Origin: Craspedostauros australis
Taxonomy: Eukaryota; Bacillariophyta; Bacillariophyceae; Mastogloiales; Achnanthaceae
DNA length: 64,000 nucleotides
Assembly: GCA_026770025.1 (NCBI GenBank)
Contig: JAMXDE010000013.1
Span: 806,001 to 870,000, forward strand
Direction of reading: 5' to 3'
Position numbers and translations under genes: made by a program. Positions 1 through 10,954 of this stretch are shown here, one piece after another. The stretch's first letter is position 1, and every line of letters starts with the position of its first letter. Under the pieces are notes generated by a model. That model did not search any database. It had not been told where the DNA came from and worked only from the letters and a program-made list of their open reading frames with translations.

Positions 1-1
1 T

Positions 2-1014
2 ACAGTGAAGGAGATCTACCTCTTCCTTGCAATCTACTACTACATGGGAGTCTTCAAGGCACCGGCCAAGCAGGATTATTGGCGCGCCCCTTCCATTGGC
101 ATACCATCCCACTTGCTGACAACGTACATGACACGGGCAAGATACGAAGTTGTGTGGAACCACATTCACTTCACAGCTGTGAGGGGCACAATTGCTGCTG
201 ACACGAAGAAAGCCACTGACTCAGATGACAAGGATGTCAGCGACAGCAAAGACAATCTTGTCCAGAGCCAATACGATTCTCTCACAAGTGCAACCACCAG
301 CAGCTCGCCCTCAATTTGATCTGCAACTTCGAGCCTCTCTGCATCCACAGCCACCAACCAAACCCTGTACACACAGCCCCACATTCTTCCTACACCGATC
401 GTTGACAGCAACAGAAGCTGGTATCACAAGATCCAACCACTGCTTGACCATGTCAATCAGGTGTCGAAGAGTATCTGCATCAAGCCAGGCTTTGCCTGTG
501 CAATCGATGAGATGATGGTGAGATTCAAGGGCAGGTCCAGGCAGACCACTCGGATGAAGCAGAAACCCATCAAAGAGGGGTACAAATTCTATGCTCTGCG
601 CTGCTCGAAGACTGGATTTGGATATCATGTACTGCCTGCAGGACGTCTGGACACCACAACAAAGATCAACAACACCGTGGAGGAACTCATGAAGACATTG
701 GACCCAACAAATCATCATGTTGTTGCAATGGACAATCTCTTCACAACCAAGACAGTCATGGCAAAGTCAAGAGAGATGGGCATCGGAGTTGTTGGCACTG
801 CAAGGAGGAGGAATGGATTCCCCAGCACAGAGGTGAAGGAGGTTGAGGACATGTGCTTCAACTCACTCTATGTCTGGATTAAGAACAATCAGTACGTGGT
901 GGCCAGGTGGATTGACAACATTGTGGTGTTGATGGTCAGTACGGTGCACCATGGGAACGAGTCAGCCCTTTGCAATCGCCACAAGCCAAGAAAGAACAAG
1001 GCGAATGCAGGGCA
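2..1014 (+). pseudogene. piggyBac-type transposase relic (DDE_Tnp_1_7), truncated
   Basis: This reading frame is open from the window edge. It resembles the middle of a piggyBac-derived transposase (DDE_Tnp_1_7), which in intact elements performs cut-and-paste transposition at TTAA. Visible blocks are the N-side helical block (EIYLFLAIYYYMG at about nt 11-49, then DYWR), IDEMMVRFKGR (about nt 503-535, first catalytic Asp) and VAMDNLFTT (about nt 725-751, second catalytic Asp). The third catalytic Asp and the Cys-rich tail are absent, because the frame is cut at 1014 by the LTR of element 1. A single in-frame TGA lies at 317-319; the frame reads on at once with convincing piggyBac sequence (SWYHKI...), so the stop is a point mutation or lies in a short unspliced intron. 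The 5' end is outside the window. I see no 3' part of the gene beyond 24.7 kb. Confidence 0.85.
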
Positions 1015-1808
1015 TGTTGGCAAGTTCCGCTCACGGTAACCTACGATCGTGGAAGATGGTGTTGGTTGATAGTCGTTCGTTTGCTATTTCATTACTTGGC
1101 TACTCCGATCCTTTCGGTGTACGCCCGTTCTCTTGCCCGATGCTCTTGGCACTTCAATCTGTTTTGTAGATTTGGTCTCTGACTATGAGTCGGTATGCGA
1201 GACTCTCTCTCTCTCGCTCCTCTCTGTATTCTCTCTCAACATCGTGTGCTCGTGCTACACGATACTCCGTGTTCGATGCGTACTCTGCATTCAACACTCC
1301 GTTCGTTCAGTACTGGCTCCTACTCCATGAGCACTTACCATTTGAAGTTCACCTTCTGTATCCGTGATGCTGATGCCCTTCGGTCATCGGATCTTCGCCT
1401 CCTGCTCTGACTTGGAGACAGATGTCAACGTGGTGACATGTTGACATCCTGTTGACGTCAGTAGGCGTCCTTCTGCTCTCCAGATGTCATGTTCCATTGG
1501 TGATGCAGCAGCCTGTCAGATGATATCGTCATCTGAGGTTTAGTTGGGAAGTACCTCGAGATTCTCTTGGTACCATTGATGGATGGACGGACGATATTTC
1601 TAATTCTCTCAGAAATCGTCGATTGCAAATTTCCTCCAGAGATTCTGCTCATTTTCGTGTGTTCCATTTCTGCTGTAATTCTGACGAATCACAGCATACT
1701 ATCGACACGAGTGTAGTTGTACCGTCCAAGTGCGTATGAGAGAATAACGGGTGAACGATGCACATATATACGTACATCTTGACATATACTCACATGTACA
1801 TCTCGACA
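1015..1808 (-). repeat. 3' LTR of element 1 (family A)
   Basis: On the plus strand this repeat begins TGTTGGCAAG and ends ATCTCGACA, so in coding orientation the LTR runs TGTCGAGAT...CTTGCCAACA with TG/CA termini. It matches the LTRs at 10082-10872, 17143-17933 and 23482-24282. A polypurine tract (ACAGGAAGGG in coding orientation) abuts it at 1809-1818. Confidence 0.93.
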
Positions 1809-1828
1809 CCCTTCCTGTGTGCATTCGG

Positions 1829-4800
1829 TCATTCGAATGTTCTCGATGTGTCAAGGTACGACTTCTCATGTTCACGTTGTAAGTCGGCCTTGATGTTCTT
1901 GGTGAATCCGTCGCTTGTGTTTTGCTCGGATTTGACGAAAATGATTTCGATGGTTTTATTGATTACCATGTTCCTCACGTAGTGATGGCGCACGTCGATG
2001 TGCCGCGATCATTGGGATGTTGATGGGTTCTTGGCGATGAAGATTGCTCCGATGTTGTCCACGCGGACTTTGATCGGTGTCTTCACTGGGACGCCCACAC
2101 TTTCGAGTAGCTGCATGACGAAGAAGATCTCCTTTGCTGCTTCGGAAAGGGCAACGTATTCTGCTTCGGATGAGCTGAGTGTGACGGCCTTCTGTGCCTT
2201 GGATCGCCAAAGGATTGGTACCTTGCACAGGTATAGGATGAACCCTCCTACGCTGATTCTCGTGTTCTTGTCTCCTGCATATTCGCTATCGCAGAAGAGC
2301 TCCATATACCAGCCGTCGTCGTCTGGACGTGCTGGATTGATCTTCAATCCATAGTCCTTTGTATCGATCACATACTTGATGATCCGATACATCTCCTTCA
2401 TTGCGGCCTTGGTGGGCCCGATCAATACCTTGGAGAGTTCCCTCACAGGGTTCGCGATATCTGGTCGCGAGTGCTTGATGAGGAAGAGTAGCATACCGAC
2501 GCCTCGGCGGTATTCGGCATGTTCTTCTGGTCCGACCTTCTGTAGTCCGTTGTCTTTGGATGGTCGTACAATGATTTGACCTGGAGTTCCCGGTGTCCCA
2601 TAGCGTTGCATCTTTTCAACCTTGGTTCCGAACTCTTCAATGAGGTGTCGGATGAGATGTGGTTGACGCAATGTCGCTCTGGTCTTGTCGTGGTTCAGTT
2701 CGATGTTGCAGCTGAGGTAGTCTCCGAGTCCGCGCTCGATTGTCACCTTGAACTTGCTGCCTTGGATGTCCTTCAGGAAAGTCTCCAGTGCCTTGGAGTC
2801 TCCGCAACAGAAGCAATCGTCCACGTAGATGGCCACGATCATGCTTCCTTCGTTCGTCTTCCTGTAGAACAGGCACGGGTCCGCTGCGCTCTGTTCGAAG
2901 TTGATATTCTTGAGGGTCGATACCAACATCTTGAACCATTGCCTGGCGCTTTGTACAAGTCCATAGATTGGCTTGTGTAGGGTCAGGGCTTCGTCTGGTT
3001 GATGATCCATCCCGTTGGGACAGTTCATGTAGATCTCCTCGTCGAGGTCTCCGTGTAGGAATGCCGTTACGACATCGACGAGCGCGCAGTCCATCTTCTT
3101 GATTAGCATGATCACCATCATGACCCGATAGGTCACGTCATGGATGACGGGTGAGTAATGCTCTTGGAAGTCTACTCCTGCAACTTGTGAATAGCCACAT
3201 GCAACGAGCCGTGCTCGATGTGTGCCGTCGCGCTTCAACTTAAAGACCCATTTGCATTTGCAGCATCTGCGGCCACGTGGAATGGCGTCTCGTTTGATCT
3301 TGCTGTACACCTTTCGTGTATCCATGGAGTCGAACTCCTTGTTGATGGCTGCTCGATATCCCTTTTGATGGATGGGATCCGGATGATTGAAGGCTCCATC
3401 GAATGTTGTTGGTTTGATGTGCTTCTCTGGTTCTTTGTTCTCGTCCTGCATCGACAGTCCGATGTCGATCGCTGGTGCCTCGGTGATGATTGCGTTCATC
3501 CCGTATAGTCCAGTTGTGCTATGATGAGTGATCTCGATCTCTTCATCTTCGTCTACGATTTCTTCGTCATCTGTAGTTTCGTTGTTGGACTCATCAGTTA
3601 TCTCATCACTCAATTCGTCACTGTCTTCATTGGATGATGACTTACTCTCATAGCCTTCTTCCTTTTAACCTCGTTCGTTGAAGTCTGCGAGCTCACGCAG
3701 AGCTCTGGAAATACTCTTCCCTGTAGTTGGATTGGGGTTAGCTTCTCCCTTCCTGCCTCGTGCTTCATGACGTCAGATTCTCTCCTTTCTAGTTGTGTCA
3801 CGCTTACTTGGTTTGCTTGGTGGAGGTTTGGATGGTGTGTCATGTGTAGACCTCGTTGGTGTGTTCGGAGGAGTTGCGCCTGTGTCATCGTCGACTCCGT
3901 CGCCGGATGGTGTGATCTCGTCATCCTCATGATTGGATTCGCTCCGATCTTCCTTGTCGTTATGGATTAGTTGGGTCACTACTTCATCGTCCTCATCATC
4001 CTCATCGTCACTGTCTGATAGGATGTGATACCTGTTGCTGTCAGCGAAAGATACTCTCTTCGCTTCTGATACTTGACGCATTGCCGTCTTTGGCATTGCT
4101 CCCTTCCGTCCAATGATTGTGAAGCCGTCTGCGTCTGTCGTTCCTACTTCGCTGGATATGTTCGGTGCTGGTGCCCAGCCACGGAACTGTCCGTATGATT
4201 GGTTGAGCCACTTGATGTCGCGAGAGCAGACTAGCGACTTGGTCGATGGTCTGTACATGTTGTAGACCCCTGATGCATGTTGGTGTGTATATCCAATAAA
4301 CACCATCTCTTCTCCTCTATTCTTGAGTTTGGCGGTGATCCCGCCGTAGGTAGTCTTCACAACACCTACCTCTCCGAATGTGCGGAGTGCATCCGCATAT
4401 GGTGGATCGCTGCCGAAGAATTGTTGATGTGGTGACTCCTTCTGATTCTTCGCTACGGTGATGTTGGCGATGGCGGTGGCAGTGCTTGCAGCTGCTGCCC
4501 ACAGGCCATGCCTATACTCTTCGTCGAGCTGTGCTCCGTTGAGCATGGAGCGGATCTTGGTATAGAGATACGCGAACTTGCGTTCCACTCTGCTGTTCTG
4601 TTGCGGCGTGTTCGATGCCGTGAATTCGAATTTCACGTTGAGTCCTGCATCGATGAGAGTATCCTGCGTGGATTTGTTCTCTCCGCTGTTGTCTCCACGG
4701 AAGATGATTTGTTGATCACCAGTCTGTGATTTGATCGTCTGGACGAATCGTTGGATGTATCCTGGTTGGTCACTCTTGTTCTTGAGAAAGAAACTCCAGC

Positions 4801-5438
4801 AGTGATCCGTGCAGTCGTCCACGATCAGGGTCCAGTAGCGTTTATCTCCGAAGCTTATGTGTTTAGTGTAGCTAATGTCAATGAAGAGTCGTTCGCCACG
4901 GCGAGTTGCTCTCGGAATGGTTGCCTTCGGAATATTCTTGACTCTTGCGTTCGCGACCGCGCAGTCGCGACATACCGGCATCTCGCCGATGATCTTCCAT
5001 CCGTACTGAGCGGCCGTCCACTTCATGGTCTCGAGTGGCGCGTGGCCGAGCATTCGATGCAAGTTCACTGTGCTGATCTCCTTGGATGGATTCTTGATGA
5101 TGGCTGTGCAAGCCTTGTTGTCGTCCGTTGGCATGATGGGATGCATCTGCACTCCCGTGATGAATCCGTTGGATGTAGGGAAGACTCGGTCGAACACGAT
5201 CTTCGTTCCAGATCCGTTGATGATGTCCATCAGAATGCCGTTGTTACCAAGCTGATATCCGTTGTACAGAGCCTTGTTCGTAGAGAAAAGGTTCACCGCC
5301 ATTTTCGGTGTGTACTTCACATCGTCGAGCCGGATGATGTGGCCAGTATTGTCTCGTTGCTTGACCTTCAAGCGAATGGATCCCATTTTGGGAGAGTCTA
5401 GCTTCGTGCTGTCTCCCACTTGGACGAAGGACTTTGTG
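1829..5438 (-). pseudogene. Element 1 Pol (integrase, RT, RNase H), decayed
   Basis: This is the C-terminal part of the family A Gag-Pol, homologous to residues from the protease/pre-integrase region onward of the intact copy in element 2. The HHCC pre-integrase domain, integrase core (DNSGEN, then PQQN), reverse transcriptase (VDVVTAFLHGDL and YVDD) and RNase H (LSSSEAEYVALSEAA) are all readable in one frame. Three internal stops break it: TGA at 3773-3775, TAA at 3665-3667 and TGA at 2009-2011. At each of these codons element 2 has CGA (Arg). The frame itself is intact, with no indel shift seen. The right edge at 5438 is where element 3 inserted; the upstream Gag half continues at 20842-23399. 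It is not expected to make a full product. Confidence 0.9.
5433..5438. repeat. Left target-site duplication of element 3
   Basis: TTTGTG immediately precedes the LTR of element 3. It pairs with TTTATG at 20842-20847, one mismatch in six. Joining the two flanks across one copy restores the family A reading frame at the same length as element 2. Confidence 0.7.
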
Positions 5439-6229
5439 TGTTGGAAATCCGGGGTTATAGATATAGTCTAATGCTTATTAAACTGTACCGTTTTAGAACT
5501 GTGAGAACAACACACTCATTTCTCAGATCGTCAACTCGTTTGCCCATGATGCTGTTGGTGGCCTCCTGTAGTTGCCCCTCACAATCATCATTGCAATCTC
5601 TCTCTGTCATGCCCATTTCATTGCTCATGACAAGTGCATTTCACCATGCTTGTCTCCTGAGATATCGGTCTACACTCCTGAGGTGCATGCATGCTGATGC
5701 TTGATTCATTCTCTTCTCATCAGACATCCATCACTCATTCAGTACACTCATCCGTGTTGTTCACTCACTCCTCTCACATGCTCATCGACAATCACACTTG
5801 GTCAGAACATGGAGTTCTGGCACGATCAGTCCAGTCCTTCGATGTTGTTCCAGTCCGCGCTTTGTTCTCCTTCGCTGGTTCTCTGTCGGTCATGTAATCA
5901 TGTTCTGGGTTCCGAGCGATTCAATCCGTGATTGCGTTCTTGCATAGATGTTTCAGGTTAACTGGTCAACCCTCATGCTTGGAACACTTCGGTGTTCCAG
6001 TCTCCCTTTCACATCCATCGTTCGCCATACCAGTTCGTCAATCCACTCAAACCATGTCTCACGATTAGTCTGTCCGTCGTCCGTCATACTCTTGACACAC
6101 AGAGGAGGAGGTCCACAATAGACTTGGGAGCGTGTCCGACTTTGATAGATTGGTGAGTCTAATTTTGGTATTATGGGAGGTGCGGCAATCTAGAATAATA
6201 CGACATAGTCGTACCCTCGATTCCTGACA
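5439..6229 (-). repeat. 3' LTR of element 3 (family B)
   Basis: On the plus strand this repeat begins TGTTGGAAATCC and ends GATTCCTGACA; in coding orientation it starts TGTCAGGAATC and ends TTTCCAACA. It shares the TGTC...CCAACA termini with family A but is otherwise unrelated by eye. It is nearly identical to 20051-20841. Confidence 0.93.
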
Positions 6230-6240
6230 CCCTTCCATTG
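6230..6240 (-). other. Polypurine tract of element 3
   Basis: In coding orientation the sequence AATGGAAGGG directly precedes the 3' LTR. This is the position and composition expected for the plus-strand DNA primer of an LTR retrotransposon, and it resembles the family A tract ACAGGAAGGG. Confidence 0.65.
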
Positions 6241-6300
6241 TCGCATCGACATCATACCATAGACTCCACACTCCATCACTCTCTTGTGCCACCATCCCTC

Positions 6301-9300
6301 TCACTCTTCTCGGTCCACTGCTGACCGAGGCTGGATGATATCTCCCTTGTGTCTGTCGTAGATCTCCTTCTTCGTGTTCTTGGTGAAGCCGTCTGCGATG
6401 TTGTCCTCTGAACGTACGAACCGGGCTCTAGCCTCTTTGTTCGCAATCAGCTCTCGGATGAAGTGATGTCGGATATCGATGTGTCTTGTTCTGGCCGATG
6501 TAGATGGGTTGGAAGCGATGAAGATTGCTCCCACGTTGTCAACCATCACGTCTGTCGGCCTGTGTATCTCCAACCCGATGTCACTCATCAATTGCGTCAG
6601 GAAGCGGATCTCCTTGCCTGCTTCCGACAGTGCAACGTACTCTGCCTCCGTTGAGCTCAGCGTCACGCTGCGTTGTGCCTTCGATCTCCAGATGATAGGC
6701 ACTCCTTGTAGTAGGACGAGGTGTCCTCCCACACTGATGCGATTGTCCTTGTCACCAGCGAACTCGCTGTCGGTGTACACCACAATCTTCCATGCATCGT
6801 TCTCCAAGGGTTTCGGTCTCATCTTCAGGCCGTACTCCCTCGTATCCGACACGAACTTCATGACTCTCAGCATCTCCTTGTACGCTGCGGCCGTTGGTCC
6901 GTCCAACACCTTGGTCAGTTCTCGCACTGCATTGGCGATGTCGGGTCTTGAGTGTTTCACCAGGTACAGCAGCATCCCCACTCCGCTTCGGTAGTTGCTG
7001 TGTCGCTGCTTGTCGACCTTTGGTGAGTCACTCTCTCTCTGGATGCCTTGTCCTGGCGTCCCTGGTGTGCCGTATCGTTGCAGCTTCATCACATCGTCCT
7101 TGAAAGTGCTGACGATGTTGTTGATGATGTGTGGTTGGTTCACCCAGCAATTGGTCTCGTCATGGTTGAAGTTGATCTTGCAACTGAGGTAGTCTTCGAG
7201 ATCTTCCTCCACCTTGATACCGAATCACTTTGCCTTGATGTCCCCCACGAGGTCCTTCAGCTCCTGTTCATCCCCGATGCACAGGCAGTCGTCGACGTAG
7301 GTTCCGATCAGTAGCATTCCCCCTTCCTGATTCCGAATCAGGAGGCATGGATCCACCTTGCTCTGTCTAAATCCCATTTCGATCAGGATGTCGACCAGCT
7401 TCTTGTTCCATTGCCTGGCGCTCTGCACGAGCCCATAGATCGTCTTCTTGAGCAGTAAGCATTCATCGGCCTCATGCCTCATGCCTTTCGGGCATTGCAT
7501 GTAGATCTCCTCTTCGAGATCCCCATGCAAGAACGCTGTCTCGAAGTCGATGATGATGCAGTCCATTCGAAGAAGCATCTTCATGGTTAGCATCACTCGG
7601 TAGGTAGCGTCGTGGATCACCGGTGCGTGATGCGCTGAGAAGTCGACTCCTGCAATCTGGGAATACCCACATGCAACCAATCGGGCGCGGAATACGCCGT
7701 TCCTCTTCTCCTTGAACACCCACTTGGTCTTCACGCATCGTCGGTTGTCTGGCATCTCGCTCTTCTTGATCTTCTGCCATACTCCTCTTCTGGCCATGTC
7801 AGTGAACTCCTTGTTGATGGCTCCACGCCACTTCTCTCTCTTCTCGGGATCAGCATGATCCCAGCACTCCTCGAACGTCGTTGAATCCAACATCACAGCC
7901 GTGTTGGCTTGTTCGGACCATTCACCATTCCGTTCGTTCTCAACATCCTGACTCGCAGCGATGAAGTCGATAAGTCTCATCCTCCCTTGGGTAGTATCGA
8001 TCATCATGCCGGCGACGTCCCTGTTGAACATCGACCCATCTGTGTGGAAGCTGGGTCCTCCAGTAGCCGCGGGGACTATCATCGTCTCCTGCGCAGTGTC
8101 GTAGCCATCCTCATCCCCTGATGCTGATGCTTCGCCTGCCTCCGATTCCGAATCCGATTCTGATTCTCGTTCCCTTTCCTCTTGGGGAACCGGTGAGTTG
8201 TTATAGCCAGCCAGGCTACTCACCATTCTCGGTACGCGTGCCAATGGTCTCATGGGAGTGCGTGCATTCGATTGCTCGGTAGCCAAATCGATCTGCCCCG
8301 CACGGTCGTTGTCCCTTCCGGTTTCATCGTCCTTATCGTTGATCGATGGTTCTTCCCCTTGGGTAGGTAGTAAATCGTCTTACTCGTGAGTGGTGTCGTC
8401 TGTGTCTCTTGTTGTGTGTCCGGCTCTTCCGCTCTTCTCTGCGACGCCGATCTTCGCGCTCCTTGCGATGTTCGAGCTTCGCCCCCAAGTCACTCTCTTT
8501 CTCTGGAATGCATCTCCAGTGTCAGAGTCGTCGTCTTCCAGATCATGTATTATCGATCTGTTGGCATTCTCAACACCCTTGAACTGCCCATACGACTGGT
8601 TCATCCATGTCACGTCTCGTGTGATTAGGATTCTTGCCGTTGCGAGGTTCATCATTCGGTATACACCGCTCGCATGTGACTGCCCGTATCCGACGAACAT
8701 CGCAGGCTTGGACCAATCGTCCAGTTTCGCCTTGATCACTCGGCCTCCGATGAACACCATGCCAATCTCGCCGAACAAACGCAGTCCGTCCACGTATGTG
8801 GGTGTCTGCCCATTGAATAGTACGCAAGCCGGTTCTCTCGACTTCGTTCCAATGATGTTCTCGAGTTGCGTTGCTGTTCTTGCTGCTTCAGCCCATAGCT
8901 TCCCTCGTAGGTGCTTTGGTAGGTGGGTCTGGTTGAGCATCGCCCTGACCTTTCCGTATAGCACAGCGAACTTTCGTTCCACGCGACCATTCTGCTGTGG
9001 AGTTGAAGCTGCCGTGTATTCGAATGTCGGGCCGAATCCCACCTTGAGTAGCTGCGCCTCTGCGCTGTAGTTCTCGCCTGCGTTGTCACATCTGATATTC
9101 TTGATAGTCACGTTCTGATTCGCCTTGAGCCATCTCAAGAGCGACATCATCTTCGATCCCACTTCGCTCTTCTCTTTGATGAAGTAGCTCCAGCAGTAGT
9201 CGCTGTAGTCGTCAATGATCAGGAGCCAGAATTTTCCGCGACCAAAACTGTACGTCTGGACACTGGAGGTATCCATGAACAGCCGTTCGCCAACTCTGTT

Positions 9301-10081
9301 CGCCTTCGGCTGTGACATTTTCGACAAACACTTTTGTCGAGATTTGCCGATGGCGCAGTCCTCACATGGATTCATTCGTCCTATGACATTCCATCCGTAC
9401 CGCGCAGCAGTGCGCGAGATAGTGTAAGTGTCAACGTGGCCTAACATTTTATGGATTTGATTGATGTCGACCGCCTTGCCGGTGGACACACCAATGTTTG
9501 CCATCTCATGTTCGGCTGGGACCGCCACCATGTTCACGCCGGAAACGAATCCGCTGTGAGTCGCCATGATGCGGTCGAAACGGATGCGCAGTCCGTTCTT
9601 CTCGAGAGCCATCACCACACCTTTGTTGCTGATGTCGAATCCGCTTTCGAGTGCCTTCGTGATGCTCAGGAGGTTAACCCAAAGCTTGGGAACGAACTTC
9701 ACCGCCTTGAGGATGACAATGATCTCCGAGCCATCCTTCTGCATCACCTTCATGCGTTTGTCGCCCACCTTCGTTGCTTTGAGGTAGCGCCCGCTTCCCA
9801 CCTTCACTGCGAAGCTCGCGAGGCGCACGTTCGTCATGCCCTCGTCGCTGTTGGTGAGATGGCACGATGCCCCCGAGTCGCCAAGCCAGGTGTTTGCCTC
9901 GTGGCGATCTGGCGCGATGGTTTTCTTGCGTTCGCCGGCGTCGTACATGTCGCCGATCACCATGGCTAGCTCATGCGCATGGTTGTACCCGTAGATGGGC
10001 AACTCGTCGAACATGTGCCCGTCGCACACGCCGTTGTTTGATGGATGATGGATCCAGAGCAGGCGATCCGCGGCCATGGCG
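6301..10081 (-). pseudogene. Element 3 Pol (protease, integrase, RT, RNase H), decayed
   Basis: This is the C-terminal part of the family B Gag-Pol. Read leftwards from 10081 it shows the protease motif WLGDSGASCH, the HHCC pre-integrase domain (HKMLGH...CEDC), the integrase core (FMDTSS, IRCDNAGEN, PQQNGRVERKF), reverse transcriptase (TAFLHGDLEEEIYMQCP, then YVDDCLCIGD) and RNase H (LSSTEAEYVALSEAGKEI). Two stops interrupt it: TAA at 8380-8382 in the low-complexity linker between integrase and RT, and TGA at 7225-7227 in RT, just after YVDD. All pieces share one frame. The N-terminal part lies beyond the element 2 insertion at 17934-19963. The natural stop is the TGA at 6301-6303. Confidence 0.9.
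10076..10081. repeat. Left target-site duplication of element 2
   Basis: ATGGCG directly precedes the 5' LTR of element 2, and the same six bases directly follow its 3' LTR at 17934-17939. The match is perfect. Confidence 0.85.
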
Positions 10082-10872
10082 TGTCGAGATGTACATGTGA
10101 GTATATGTCAAGATGTACGTGTATATGTGCATCGTTCACCCGTTATTCTCTCATACGCACTTGGACGGTATAACTATACTCGTGTCGATAGTATGCTGTG
10201 ATTCGTCAGAATTACAGAGGAAACGGAACACACAAAAAGGGGCAAGATTTCTGGAGGAAATTTGCAAATAACGATTTCTGGAAGAATCAGAAGATCGTCC
10301 GTCCATGCATCAATGGTACCAAGAGAATCTCGAGGTACTTCCCAACTAAACCTCAGATGACGATATCATCTGACAGACTACTGCATCACCAATGGAACGT
10401 GACATCTGGAGAGCAGAAGGACGCCTACTGACGTCGACAGGATGTCAACATGTCACCACGTTGACAGCTGTCTCCAAGTCAGAGCAGGAGGCGAAGATAC
10501 GATGACCCATGAAGATCATGGATACTGAAGGTGAACTTCAAATGGTAAGTACTCATGGAGTAGAAGCCAGTACTGAATGAACAGAGTGTCGAATGTGGAG
10601 TACGCATCAAACACGGAGGATCGTGTAGCACGAGCACACGATGTAGAGAGAGAGAGAGAGAATACAGAGAGGAGCGAGAGAGGATCTCGAGTACCGACTC
10701 ATAGTCGGAGACCGAATCTACGAAACAGATTGAAGCGCTGAGAGCATCGGGCAAGAGAACAAACGGACACCGAGAGTATCGGAGTGCCAACGTAATGAAA
10801 TAGCAAACAGACGACTATCAACCAACACCATCTTCCACGATCGTAGGTTATCGTGAGCGGAACTTGCCAACA
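10082..10872 (+). repeat. 5' LTR of element 2 (family A)
   Basis: This 791-bp repeat begins TGTCGAGATG and ends CTTGCCAACA. It should carry the promoter and polyadenylation signals, but I could not assign a TATA box or R boundary with confidence. A GA dinucleotide run lies near 10648-10661. Confidence 0.95.
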
Positions 10873-10884
10873 CGTTTATAAACG
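10873..10884 (+). other. 12-bp palindrome next to the 5' LTR (candidate primer-binding region)
   Basis: CGTTTATAAACG starts at the first base after the 5' LTR, where a primer-binding site is expected. The corresponding sites are CGTTTCGAAACG in element 3 (20039-20050, minus strand) and CGTTTATAAACA in element 1 (23470-23481, minus strand). It does not begin with TGG, so it does not look like the complement of a mature tRNA 3' end. Confidence 0.45.
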
Positions 10885-10954
10885 ATAGATCAGGGCGAGC
10901 CCGCGAATCGTATCGTGCGAGGAAGACGAACATCATTCAAGAGCAACAGGCTGA

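Noticed and set aside
1015-1039. C-terminal GKFRSR tail of the piggyBac reading frame as genuine protein
   Set aside because: These bases are the first of the family A LTR; the same peptide appears at the end of the element 3 frame at 17909, where another family A LTR interrupts it.
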